Position numbers and translations under genes: made by a program. Below are positions 45,781 to 58,200 of a stretch of 64,000 nt of DNA, piece by piece. Source of the stretch: Zizania palustris (Eukaryota; Streptophyta; Magnoliopsida; Poales; Poaceae); the NCBI GenBank assembly GCA_019279435.1, contig JAAALK010000080.1, positions 86,402,328-86,466,327 on the forward strand, given 5' to 3'. Each line of letters opens with the position of its first letter. Position 1 is the first letter of the stretch. The notes under the pieces are model-generated. The model was given only the letters and a program-made list of their open reading frames with translations. It was not told the origin of the DNA and ran no database searches.

Positions 45781-47622
45781 TGAAGATCATGGTCCTCATG
45801 GCTCCAGAAGTGATGAGTGATTGTCAACAGAAGTCGATGATGAAGAGAGAGAGAGAGGAGACAAAGAGGAGTCGAGACTTGTCGTGTCTTGGTCCACGTG
45901 TGACTCAGGTACACGAGTGGTGAGCGACTGCCGAGCAGAGGGGTCGCGGAGTCGGGCCGGCCCAATCCAGGTACATGGGCTAAGAACAGCAGGTGATCCA
46001 CTAGTCTGTTGACCGGGGTTGACCCAGGTAAACGGTCGGCGAGCGATTGCCGGGCTGAAGGAGCCGCGGAATCGGGTCGGCCCAATCCAGGTACCCGGTA
46101 CGAAGACAGCGGATAGTTTGTCGGTTTCGATGTAAAACCAACGCATCTATCGAGACAATTCATCGGAGATCATACGGTCCTGAAGCGAAGCCGTGGCTGC
46201 TACAAAAGCTCCGCATCAGGACAAGTTACCTTTAGTTAGGATTTTACTATTTTACTTTTAGACCCACAGTCTGTGTTAGTCGAGTCTGTAAAAAATCCTA
46301 AGTGCATTTTTGTATTTCTAGTTTATTTCGGTGTCTGTAAAAAACCCTAAAGGTATATTGGGATTTTCCTGATTTATTGGGCTGCCTCTAAATAGGGCCC
46401 CCAATCCCCTATGGTTTCTCAACTCACTGAAATTGAAAAATTAGATTCATTCAGAAATTATTCCGGTTCAGCCATCAGTTGTTTTCCCTAGTGCCGCCAC
46501 AGTATTTTACCTCTGTATTCTTCTCCTCCCACGAGCTTTGTTCCTCTTGTTCAGACTTCTCCGTCGCAAGCAGCCTCAATAGCACACCGAGTGTGGGCGT
46601 AGGCGAAGACTTGCGAGGCGGACGCAACACGCGTCAAGTTCACACGAGTGGGAGCGGCAGCTACACGGCGAGTTCGCATGGGCTCTGTTGCTGATTCCAG
46701 AACAGTGCACGGGTGATTTGCTACAGCCAGGAGAAGTCTGAGGTCCACTATGTTTTGCTCAGCACTGTAGTGTGCAGTATCGGCATGTGCTCATGGATGC
46801 AGCAGCCGCTTGGCTCTCCGTGCGATCGGGCGACGCTCTCCTAGGAGCGGTGCACTCCACGCGTGCCGATGGAACAGGATACCGGGTACTGTAGCAACAT
46901 AATTAGCACAGTAAACTATTTGTTCTTCCTTGAAAAATGTGTCTAAGCTTTTGTTTCAGTGGTTGGCCGGATTAACTCTGCACTATACTCGTTAATCATT
47001 CTGCAGCATAGTAAAATTCATCTCAATACTTGGGCACTTACAAAATTTATTTCTGAACATTTTGTGCTGAATATTGCTAGCATTTTAATTCTTCACATTG
47101 AACTATGAATGCTTTATCAGTGTATCTGTGTTTCTTTAGTGCATTTTGAATCATCTATGAGCACGTTTATTTACATCATTTATTTTATCTCATTAGATGC
47201 TTGAATATCGTTGATAATTTTATTTGTGCTTTCTGTAATGCCTGTGAGTTGAATGCATTGTTGATCTTCCTTTTAACACCGCAGTTGTGTCTTTTTTATT
47301 AGGGTTAATTTTTTCTGTGCCATTACGATTTTTACGGTTTGCCAAAATGCCATCATTGTGTCACTGCCAGATGGGGGCCGCCACAGTCACTGACAGTGGC
47401 ATGTAAGCAATTTCTGAAAATTATAATGGCATGTGAGTAATTTTCCCTTTTTATTAGGACACCGATCGTTTTTATGCTAGAATTTTCTAGTGCTCGTGAT
47501 TTGTTTTTGGTTCGGTTGTTTGTCTTTTGAGAAGCGTTGGGTGCTGGGAGAAAGCCATAGATTTGAAAGAATTTTTGAGGCGCCCATTCACCCCCCCTCT
47601 GGTCGCTACCCTCGGTCCTACA
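45780..47622 (+). repeat. Solo Sirevirus LTR, Copia-3/Copia-6 family, lacking its first bases
   Basis: It follows the Copia-3 and Copia-6 LTRs from the atcatggtcctcatgg region to the ctcggtccta-ca end. The usual opening tgaggagccatg is missing. No primer site, gag or second LTR follows, and Gyp-K coding resumes at 47623. Flanking bases (caaat; aacat) do not form a clean duplication, as expected if the 5' tip was lost. An ORF on either strand here is chance. Confidence 0.8.
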
Positions 47623-48617
47623 AACATTGACATCCCCGACCTCTCTGGAAGTAAGGTAACACCATCATCCCCTCCACTATCCTCTCTAGACATTGAGCAA
47701 AAGATAGCCACCACAGTAGACCAAGAGGTCAGCACCACTTTTGCAAATCGTTTAGGGCCCGAGGTTGATTCTAGGATGGAGGTGATGTTTAGGAGATTCG
47801 GCCTTTCCGAGGCCGCTTCTCCAACCCTAGTAGCTAGCGTACCCCCTGTCCATCATATTCACTCTATAACCGATGGGTGTACGGGGAAAAATATAACATC
47901 TATGACCTCACCATCCGCGGTCGAGATGGGGTTTTACCTTGTCAGTCAGACCGACCACCAGGACGGTCAGAACAATGCATGCCACCCTTGCTCACCCGCA
48001 CTACCGACTACGGTCGGTCAAAACAACCCTTGGGCTAGTCCGACCTGTCCATCCCAACCACAACCACTGACAATAGTCGTTCTGACCAGCTACCAAGCCA
48101 GTTCGACTAGCCAGTATACCTTCGGTCAGACTGGCCATGTGGTCGGTCAGACCGCCCCTACCATCTTTTATGCACCGCCTCTGCCCATGCCTATGTTTCC
48201 TTTACCCGCTCTACCTGCTCCACCTGCTCCCTCACACCTGCATAGGTTAGATGATGTCACGTATCATGAGCCACCATGAGAGGAGGTTAACATAGAGCCA
48301 TATGGCCGACACATCGGTATACCACCACATGTCGTGCCCCCCGCACGAGAGACGTGCAAAGAGAGTGGCGTAGATGACATAGATGAGCATATTCACACGC
48401 TTTTTAGGGAGTGCATGGGCTTCACACCCCGAGATCAGACTAGGGTTTACCATAAGCCCTACCCAAATCATTATGACGCAATCCCATATCCTCACGGTTT
48501 TAGGATTGATGAAATCACCAGGTTCGACGGCGAGGGTAACAAAACCACATGGGAGCATATAGGTATGTTTCTAGCATAGTGTGGTGAAGCTAGTGGGTCA
48601 GATGCTTTTAAGATTAG
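47623..48617 (+). pseudogene. Gyp-K gag, middle part
   Basis: It reads NIDIPDLSGSKVTPSSPP, then a Pro/Gln-rich linker whose DNA is built from ggtcagac/ggtcggtc words (47941-48156). A TGA at 48277-48279 is followed by the conserved Gypsy gag start: YHKPYPNHYDAIPYPHGFR, EITRFDGEGNKTTWEHIGMF. It ends FLA*CGEASGSDAFKI, where TAG stands for an expected Gln. Tat-2 interrupts it at 48618. Confidence 0.7.
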
Positions 48618-49114
48618 TGTTGGGGGAAAATACTTCATCATCGGGGTCACTGCTGCAACAAGGCAAAGGTAGGTGATTTAGTCGAAGGTTTCCAGCATCT
48701 AACTCCGGTTATGTACTAGGACAAGTTCGAAGGATAGAGGCGAACTCTAGTTCGGAGTATATCTTCAAACATTTACTCTTCAGAGAGCTTCCTTGCCAGC
48801 TAAGATGGAAGGCTTATCTTCTTTCTCATTAGATTAGTCTTTTACTGTTTTAGCCCTATTAAGGGTACCGAATAGTTTCCATTGTGGCGGTTGTAACAGA
48901 GGGGTAAAAGGGTCTTTTCCTTAAGGTTTTGGCCTATAAATACCCCCCGTTTTACCCTGTAATGGAGATCGAATACTAAGTTATTCAATACACATCTTCG
49001 AACTACTTCAAGCTATTATCCAATTCGGAGGCTTGAAATAGTTCACTTCACAAACACTTTGTTTGTTAGTTTCTAAACTCTGAAAACCTGTTAGCGTAAT
49101 CTTTTACGCCAACA
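48618..49114 (+). repeat. 5' LTR of Tat-2 (497 bp)
   Basis: It starts TGTTGGGGG and ends TTTTACGCCAACA, homologous to the Tat-1 LTR in reverse. TATA box ctataaata lies at 48934-48942. The five bases before it are attag; no matching right copy was found. Confidence 0.9.
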
Positions 49115-49115
49115 G

Positions 49116-49135
49116 TTGGCTCTGTCCATGGGGAA
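49116..49135 (+). promoter_or_regulatory. Decayed primer binding site of Tat-2
   Basis: ttggctctgtccatggggaa, against ttggcgccgtccgtggggaa in Tat-1. Most differences are C to T or G to A. Confidence 0.75.
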
Positions 49136-49176
49136 CTTAGTCCAAAAAACTTCGTTCTCTACCATGTTCTCAAACC

Positions 49177-50884
49177 ATGCCTCCCAAGCAGAGTTCAGGT
49201 GGTAGTCCTACTCGGAGGTCCCCTCGGACCTCTGGAGTAAGATCTCTGAACACAGTCGAGGTCGGAGGATCTTCGACAATTCCTCCACCTCAGACTCCCG
49301 AAGGGATTACCCGTCCTCAATCATACGGAGTTCCTCCCCCAAATCCATCCATACTTCAGCCAACCGGAGTCCCTCTTCCACCTCAGATTCCGCTTCGAAC
49401 TGATGTGTACAGTTCTCAGGACCCGGAAGGTCCTTCCGGAGGAGATGAAGATGGTCTTGGCGATATGTCCGCTCAAATAGCCAGTCTCCAATCTGAAGTA
49501 GTGAGGTGGTGGCAAGAAGCCACATACATGCTTCATTCTCAGGCCACCCCGGTCATCCCCGAAGTGCCCCAAGACGACGAACTTCCTTATCTCGAAGCCC
49601 CGGAGAACGCTTCCTTCGACAGCGAGTCTCCACTGCATCCCGAGCTATAGAAAGTGCGATTCGATCCTAAGTTTAAAACTTCGAAGCTCTGCAAATATTT
49701 TGGAGATGAAGACCCTGGGGAGTTCTCCCATTCTTACGCATTAGCAATTGAGGCCAGTGGAGGAGTGCGAGACACGATGGCCAAATGTTTCCCTCTATCT
49801 CTTGAAGGGGTGGCTCTACGGTGGTTCTAGTCCCTGAAGCCAGGGTCAATTAGAACTTGGGAGCAGTTAAGGAAGAAGTTCATAAGTAACTTCCAGGGTA
49901 CCTTCATACCCCAATGTTTATAGGAAGTCTTTTCCAGGTGAAGTAGCTACCCGGAGAGACTTTAAGACAATTTTTCAAGCGCTTCGCCCATACGAAGTCG
50001 CAAATTCGAGGGCTAACTACATCCTCCGTAGTTGATGCAGCTCGAGAGGGAGTTACCTATGCGGGCCTCCTTGATAAACTTCATCGGAAACAGATATCTT
50101 CTGTTGCTCAGTTGATGTCTTATTTTGAAGAGTATGAAAGGTTAGAAGAAGGGTGGGTTCGGAGAACTGCTTCAACTCCGTCAATCCTGCAAGAAGTCAA
50201 GCTGGAAGTGAAGAATTCAACACCTTCGCAGGGGCCTAACTATGAAGTTCAGCATGATAGGCGTCGGGGGCAAAAGCATCCTTGTTCAGAAGTCTTGAAC
50301 ATTGCACCTCCGCAAAAAATTTTCCCCCAAAGACTTCGCAAGCTCCAGGAAGCAAGACCAGTGGCTAGAGGCTGCCAGGGAAGCCGGCTAGCAAAGCCCA
50401 GGCCTTCTTCTGTTGTGTCCATGGTGAGAATCAAAGTCACGCAACTGATGTGTGCAAGTCTATACTCGCTTTAAGAGGCGAGTACCTTGAAAGAACTTCG
50501 GGTTGAGGCACTACTTACCGAGTTCCTTCCGAGGTGCGTCCGGAGCCTGTCCAGGCTGTGGCGCGTATAGATAACTTCGACCCTGCAAGGCAACCTCCGG
50601 TGGTCAATATTATGCCACCTTCGAAGCAGGAAGATGGTCAAGATCGAGGGAAAAGAGTAGTCCTCCCCATTTCCGGAGGAGGACTCTTGGTAGTATGTCG
50701 AAGAGGCAGAGAAGAGAATATGTCCGAGAAGTGGGCCATATTGGAACTTCTTCGTCCGCAGCTACCATGCCTGAATGGTCCCATGTGCCAATATCTTTTT
50801 CCGCAGATGATGCAGTGGGCATAAAGTTTCCACATGCAGATCCACTTGTCATCACTGCCGACATAGCAGGGACTGAAGTTCTGA
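49177..50884 (+). pseudogene. Tat-2 gag
   Basis: The start is the ATG at 49177 (MPPKQSSGGSPTRRSPRTSG). The gag domain follows (EGVALRWF, then KPGSIRTWEQLRKKFIS). Stops include TAG at 49648-49650 (Gln in Tat-1), TAG for Trp in the ALRWFW block near 49828, TAG for Gln in VKQLP near 49945, and TGA for Arg near 50500. There is also a frameshift near 49910. The join to protease (ADIAGTEVLRVLIDGG) is continuous here, unlike in Tat-1. Confidence 0.85.
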
Positions 50885-53800
50885 GAGTACTGATTGACGG
50901 AGGGAGTTCAACAGATATTATCTTCGTCCAAGCCTTCGATCAAATCTGTATCTCCAGAAAGCATCTTCTCCCAGCAGCTCGTCCTTTGCAAGGCTTCGCA
51001 GGACCCCCTCTCGATGCCCTCGGCCAAATAGGTCTAGAGGTCACTTTCGGAGAGGGGCTACTGGCCATGACGGAAGAGGTGATTTTCGATGTTGTGGATG
51101 CCCCGTATGCATACAATGTTATCTTCGGGAGGGGCATGTTGAATAAGTTCGGAGCTATGGCGCATCATAATTATCTGTGTATGAAGATGCCCACACAAGA
51201 AGGAGTGCTCACTGTTTTCGGAGATCAGGCCACTGCGCGAAGAGTGGAATATGGTCATGCCCCCCTCTTGACCCGAGACAGGTGAACAACGTGCAAGGCA
51301 ACTCGGAGGATATTTCTTCTTCAGGTGAACCTTCGAAGAAGTCCTTCCCAAGGCCAAGCCCTGAAGGGGAGATTATAACGAAGGTTATTGTCAAAGACGG
51401 CAAAGAATATTCATTAGAAAAAGTAGTTGAAGAGAATTTAGATGTCTTTGCTTGGTCTGATGAGGACATTACCGGAGTCAGTAAGGATATTATTGTGCAT
51501 AGTTTACTTGTGAATACGAAGGTTCGCCCTGTCCGGCAAGGACTCCAGAAGCTATCTACGGAGAGAGCCATCCTTGCTAAAGATGAAGTGGAAAAGCTGC
51601 TGAAGGCTGGGATTATTAGAGAAGTAGTTCATACGGAGTGGCTAGCCAACTGAGTCTTTGTTAGGAAGAAATCTTCCGGGAAGTGGCGCATGTGTATTGA
51701 CTTTACATCTTTGAATAAAGCATGCCCCCGTGACCCCTATCCCATGCCCCGAATTGATTAATTGGTTGACTCCACGGCTGGTTCAGAGTTATTAAGCTTC
51801 CTTGACGCGTATTCTGGCTATCATCAAATCTGGCTAAAGCGCGAAGATGAAATCAAAACAAGCTTTGTAACTCCTTCGGGAGTCTTCTGCTATGTAAGAA
51901 TGCCCTTTGTCTTAAGAAATGCCGGGGAAACTTTTTCGAGGTTAATTGCTAAGGCTCTAGGTCATCAAATAGGCCGCAATGTAGAAGCCTCTATGGATGA
52001 CATTGTAATAAAGAGTGCTCTAAAGCACCAACATAGCCTAGACTTAGCAGAAACATTCAATAGCCTTCGGGCATGTGGAGTCCATCTTAACACCAAAAAA
52101 TGTATCTTCGGGGCTCAGGCTGGAAAATTGTTAGGGTATCTAGTTTCAAGCAGAGAGATTGAAGCTAGCCCCACTCAAATAACTGTGTTGCAAAGGATGG
52201 CTCCTCCGAAAAATTTGAAGCAAGTGCAGAAGTTAACTGGCCGCCTTACAACACTTAGCAGATTCCTAGCAAGGTCTACGGAGAGAAGTTTGCCCATTTT
52301 CAAAGCATTGAAAGGGTCCGAAGATTTTGCATGGACACCGGAGTGTCAAAAGAGATTTAATGATATTAAGAATTATCTCAGTAACCTTGCTACACTCACG
52401 GTGCCTGTTGCAGACGAAACCCTACTCCTTTACATTGCGGCTACTAGCTCCGTAGTCAGTGCATTCCTTGTGAGAGAAGTTGATTTCAATGGGAAGTTGG
52501 TACAAAATCTAGTCTATTTTGTATTCGAAGCATTGTCTAGAGCAAAAACAAGATATTCTGAGCTTGAGAAGTTTACCTATGCCCTGATAATGGCTTCGAG
52601 GAATTTAAGGCATTATTTCCTAGCACATAATGTGATTGTACCAACTACGTATCCCTTAGGAGATATGCTCCGAAGTAAGGATTCTACAAGAAGAATTGGG
52701 AAGTGGGCTGTTGAATTAGCACCCTTCGACATTTCCTTCATGGCAAGGACAGCAATTAAGTCACAAGTGCTGGCAGAATTTGTGGCAGAATGGACTCCCC
52801 CTGCAGTATGGGGTCCAGAGAAACCAAGTGAAGGAATTTGGACCATATACTCCGATGGAGCTTTCTAAGTATCTAGAGCAGGTGTCGGAGCAGTAATAAT
52901 TTCTCCTTCAGGGCAAAAACCAATGTACTCCGCAAGGCTCAACTTTAAGTCCACCAATAATACAGCGGAGTATGAAAGGAATTTTTTTAGGACTTCGGAA
53001 AGCACGTGCTTTGGGGGCTACAAGAGTTGTTATTAAAATAGATTCTCAAATTGTAGCAGGGCACGTGGATAAGAGCTTTCAGGTTCATCATCCACAGCTT
53101 GCAAAATATTTAGAAGAGATCTGTAAGATTGAGGCAGCATTTAAGGGGATTTCCATTCGAAGTATACCCAGAGCTGAAAATATGCAAGCTGATACCTTGG
53201 CAAAAGCTACAGTCGGAGCTATGGACATTCCAGAAGAAGGTTTTTACGAAGAGCTCAATTCACCTTCAGTCACACAGATCCCTTCTGCAAAAGTTCTTTG
53301 CATTCCAAGTACAGATTAGCGGAGTTCAATTATGGAATTATTGCAAGGAGAAGCAAATTTGCCTAAAGGGCCACAATTTTCGAGGTTGAAGCTCAAAATT
53401 CGAAATTATCATATAATCAATGGTATTGTGTACAAGGACGGAGTATGTTCCCCTCTGCTCCGATGTATATCTCAAGCTGAAGGTCAAGAGATTCTACGAG
53501 GAATTCATGAAGGACTTTGTGGTAGCCATCTGGCCCCTCGAGCTTTGGCAGGAAAAACACTTCGCCAGGGGCTTTATTGGCCTAAAATAGTAGCTGATGC
53601 GGAGAGCTTAGTCTGCACTTGCCAGGGTTGTCAATGGATGGGAAGAAGAAGTCATCGTCCGCCAACAACTCTTCAAGTCATTGCCCAGTGTGGCCCATGG
53701 CCAGATGGGGCATGGACCTTATTGACCCCTTCCCAGTAGCAAAAGGAAATTCGAAATTCGCAGTGGTAGCAATTGAGTATTTTTCCATGTGGGTCGAAGC

Positions 53801-54527
53801 AGAGCCCCTCACAGCTATCACTTCGAATAATGTACAAAACTTTTTCTGGAAAAATATTATATGCCGGTTCGGATTGCCTCGGCAGCTCACAGTTGACAAT
53901 GGGACACAGTTTGATGCAGAGCCCTTCAGGAAGTTTTGTGAAGATCTTGGCATACAATTATGCTTCGCTGTAGTGCGACATCCTCAGTCTAACGGAGCTG
54001 TTGAAAGAGCCAATGGTAATATCTTGTAAGGGTTGAATCGAAGAATAGTGGGATTGGCAAAAGGATTGTGGACCAAGGAGCTCCCGAAGATTCTATGGTC
54101 CATTTGGACCACTCAAACAAGGTCCACGAGTTTCACTCCTTTTAGACTATTATTCGGAGATGAAGCTATGATGCCAACGGAGCTTAAAGGAGGATCCCTT
54201 CGCAGCACCGAACCAGAAATAGAAGTAGAAAGGCAAACTTCGCTTGATTTAATAGAAGAAACAAGACTTCAAGCTGTCGCCAATTTGTCAAAGTATCATC
54301 AGCAGACGAAAACTTGGTTTGACCTGAAGGTTAAGCTTAATGAACTTAAGCCGGGTCATCTTGTTTTGCGAAGCATTATAGCACCAGGGAAACTAGGGAA
54401 TAAGTGGGAAGGTCCATACATAATTCTCCGCTCAGGACGCCCTGGTTCTTTTAAGTTAGCTAATTTAGAAGGCGAAGAGTTAACGCATACATGGCATGCA
54501 GAGCACTTAAAGCGATATTTCGCATAG
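50885..54527 (+). pseudogene. Tat-2 pol: protease, RT, RNase H, archaeal RNase H, integrase
   Basis: The domains come in order. Protease (LIDGGSSTDIIF) is first. RT has its catalytic box changed from YMDD to SMDD (about 51990). RNase H (RYSELEKFTYALIMASR) and archaeal RNase H (YSDGAF, AEYERNFF with a shift, KIDSQI, QADTLAKA) follow. Integrase keeps the zinc region (CQGCQWMGRRSH) and D, D, E (MDLIDPFP, TVDNGTQF, AVERANG). Stops or frameshifts occur near 51280, 51400, 51652, 51760, 52866, 52980, 53318, 53700 and 54027. It ends HAEHLKRYFA as in Tat-1. The enzyme is dead several times over. Confidence 0.9.
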
Positions 54528-54689
54528 GGGCTCCTTGTAACCATTTGTATACACCTTCTAAATTAATAAAGTTCATGGTTCATATAATGCCTACCTCTCA
54601 AACACTTCTTACTTCTAGTGGACGCACTGGAAGAACGAAGTTGGCTGGGAGGGAAGTGTCATTAATTTGAACCAATTTTTCGGAACTTG

Positions 54690-54970
54690 AACCACTGGTT
54701 CGAAGCTTCCGACGAGGTGGGAAAGTCACTGAAAAATGGATTCCAAGCCACTGGCTTGAAATCATCCGACAAAAGAGTCGAAGGAGACCAAATAATGCGG
54801 ATTCCAAGCTCCGGCTTGAAAGCATCCATAAAAAGAGTCCAAGGAGACCACTGCGAATTCCAAACCACCGATTTGATAGCATTTGCAAAAAGAACCGAAG
54901 GAGGCCAAAACAAAATAGAATTTGGGTTGATAAGCTTCGAATATATGTAAAAAGAGTCCAAAGTGATCAA
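54690..54970 (+). repeat. Tandem repeat, about 57-61 bp unit, in Tat-2
   Basis: gattccaag-type unit starts occur at about 54739, 54800 and 54856, each followed by cttgaaa..atcc..aaaagagtc. It lies in the same place as the Tat-1 minisatellite, between convergent gene ends. Its sequence is largely different and the repeat orientation appears reversed. Confidence 0.65.
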
Positions 54971-55264
54971 TCGTTTGGGACGCTAAAGTGTCCGAAAAGT
55001 TCGTCCGAAGTGACTTCTTTCAAACAAAAGGTACTAAGTTACCAGTTTTATGACTCCAAGTAGTCAAAGACATTTTGTAAGATATTAATCAATCTTTAAG
55101 TTGCTGAGGGGCTCCGAGCCTCCAAAATTGTACTCATAAGTTTTTTTCTTTGCGCCTAACCATCTTCGACTACACTTCGAAGTTGCTTACGCCCAAAGAG
55201 GGGCTGGGAAGTAGGGAGAAAATTTTAAAAATCAATCTTTATTATTCGAACAGATTACATTACA

Positions 55265-58200
55265 TTACGAAAAATATGTGTCTATGCCAAGAAGGAATCG
55301 AAGACCTCTTCGATCTCTAGAGCTACCACTAAAGCCGGAACGACTAGTTCCAGAGCCGGTAGTCCTGATAACTTTACGTTTAATTCTTCTCCCTCCCTTC
55401 GAAGCTCAAAAATCTTTTTGTTCCTGCGGAAGTTCAGCCCAAGTTCGAAGTCGCTTGGGGCTTCTTTCCCAGCTCCGAAGTTCTTCTGGTTTCTTTCGTT
55501 GTTCTTCAGCAATACCTTCGTCTTCGGACCATTCAACATCCTCAGAAGATGAAGTTTCCAAGTTAACTTATTTTTCTTCCTCTTTAATATAAGATAATAT
55601 ATCTTTGCATATTTCGGGTGCAATTGCACCGGAACTTTCTCGAGGAACCAAAAATCGAGGTCGTTTGTGAAGTTTTAAAAGATCGAAGGTATCCCATAGC
55701 AGGCGGAGTTCTTCGATAACATTTAATACTTCGACATCATCCATATGAGGTTGAGAAGCCTAAAAACACGATAAATAAGTTTCATTCATAATATATGAAA
55801 GCATAATTTTTACATATTCGGACCCCTGAACAAAGCTAAACCTGCGGGTCCGGCGGAGGTTGGCTGTTCGAAGCTTGAGACCGAGCTTGTTTTGGCGATG
55901 CCCTTCATCGATCCAAGCCTTAATCGTTGTTTGACCTTAGGCTCTCCATGAATCTTGGAAGGCTTGCCAAGATGCGGCCACATCCTCGGAAGGGTTTAGC
56001 AGTTGGTTGTCGTCGAAGGTAATAGGAGCCACCCCCGAATCTGGTGCTACTGATAGCCCTAGATCCTCGTAGTAGCGAAGTACTTTGAGAGCAGCTACTT
56101 GGCCGGAGATTTCTCCATACTGAATACCCGCTGTCTTCATCATCTTCGCTGCTCCTTGGATCATCTTTAGCCATCGCAGTAAGGGGACGTTATCACTTGA
56201 AGGTAGTGTCCAAAGAGTACTGAAGTACTCTAGAACACCTAGAAGATTATTCATGACCTCCGCTGCCACCTTCTCCATCTTCACTTTATCTTCAATTAAA
56301 GCATCCCTTGACGAAATTAGCTCATCTACCATAGCAGATAGTCTAGCTGCCTCCGTAGCCAAACAACTCTTCTGGCTAAGCAGGTTGCTAGCTTCCTCCG
56401 TGGCTTTTGCCTTCTTCTCTTGAAGCTTAACCAGCTCAGCCCCGCCGTGGCATGCTCCGCCCGCATTTTCTCTATTTCAGCTTGAAGCACAATTTGTTCG
56501 GCTTCGAGCTTCTTATTTGCAGCTTCCAAACCAAGTCTGGCCCTCCTCTCCACTACAACCATCTCGTCTAAGCTGGAGATTCAAACTTCAGAGCCGTCAA
56601 GACTCCTCTAGAGAGCAGTAATCCTCTCCTGAAGACGAAGGCTTCCGCGCTCGTTCGAGACGGCTGCAGCTCGAGCCAAAACTATTTGCTGCGAAGAGAA
56701 AAGCAAGGTGAGGAATTATTCATAAGTTGAAATTAATATTGTTTTGCAGATACTTCATACCTGGTACGTTGCTCGTTCCAAGGCTGCGTTGAGCTCCGAA
56801 CCCTCAGCTTCGCTAAGTATGGCTACTAAGTCCGTCTCCCCAACTTCGTGGTTAGCTCGATCCAAAGGCTCGAGCAGGGCCTGAAGTCCGGTCCTTCGGT
56901 CCAGAAAAGGAGCTAGGAGGGGGAGCATAGACAGCGCCCTTTGATCGTCTTCATTCGGCGAAGGGTCGGAGTGCTGCGCTGCATCTTCGGAGACCTTGGT
57001 GGACTACCCCCCCTCCGTAGATTGACCTCCGTCTGTTGATTCAGACGGAGTTAATCCTGAGTTCGGAGCAGGAAAGGGGTCCATTTTGCCTTTACCTTTT
57101 CTAGGTCCCATCTGCGCAGCTTCTGGAACCGACCCCGGAGATGTCGAGGTCCCAGGAACAGTATCTTCAGGAGGAGTCACCTCCATGGGAGCGGACCCTG
57201 TCAAAACAAAGGTATTATGTAATGCATAATTTTGCAGGGTAAAGAAAAATGCAGTTCAAGTGAAGTTTACCTCCGAAGCCCTATCGGCGGAGGAGCACGG
57301 GGCTACTCGGAGGATCGAAGGCCACTTCGAAGTCGTCATCGGACTCGGTGGCTGGAACCGAAGGGTTGATTGCTGGAGCCTCCCTGGGAGCAACAGCTAC
57401 CACTTCGTCCGGAATCTAAGCCTATTCAGCTGGAACTTCGACTCCGCCTTTAGCAACAGAGGCTTCTTGTTGCGGCAAGTCCGGTTGGATGCTTGAGATC
57501 TCAGCCTGTCTGGAGCTTTCTGGAACATCTGGCATGCTTGCTGCGTTCCCAATGTCTGCATCTACTCGGGCTTCGTCTTCGGCAATTAGGTCCACGAGGA
57601 CCCTTCCGTCATCTTTAGAGGAATCGGATGGCGAAGCCACCGGACTTGAAGGAGCCACTTTCTTCGGCTTTCGGGCTAGCTTTTTCACTAGGGTCTTAGC
57701 CGGAGACGAAAGCTCGGCATCTGCTTTCCTCTTCTTCGGCCCTTGCTCAGAAGGTACCCTGTCCGGAAGAGGAGGGGGTGCAACTCCGAGTACGCCCCAT
57801 ACTCGGTTGAGCCGCTCCCAACTACCCACTAGTTTTTTCCTCCACTCCTTTTCGGCCGGAGTTGGAACCCCTAGGATCTTCTCTGAAGCTCGAGTAACTT
57901 GCTCTGAAGTCATAGGAGCTTGAGAAGCTGCAAGATAAGTTTGCATTAGTCATTTCATAAAACAATTATATATAAAACATGTTGTTTTTCGAAGCTACCT
58001 AAAGGGCTCGAGTTCAAATAAATTTTTTGGAGTCCACCCTCCGGATCTTCTTCGAAGATGATAGGCCAGTTGGCCTTCAGAGGTGGAATTTGGAGCCCAA
58101 TAAACTCCTCTGTTAAGTCCCGCATGCTCATGCGGTGACTAATCCTTTCGAGCAGGCTAAGGCGAGCTTCGAGCTGGCCGGGGTCTGGGTGAACATGGGC

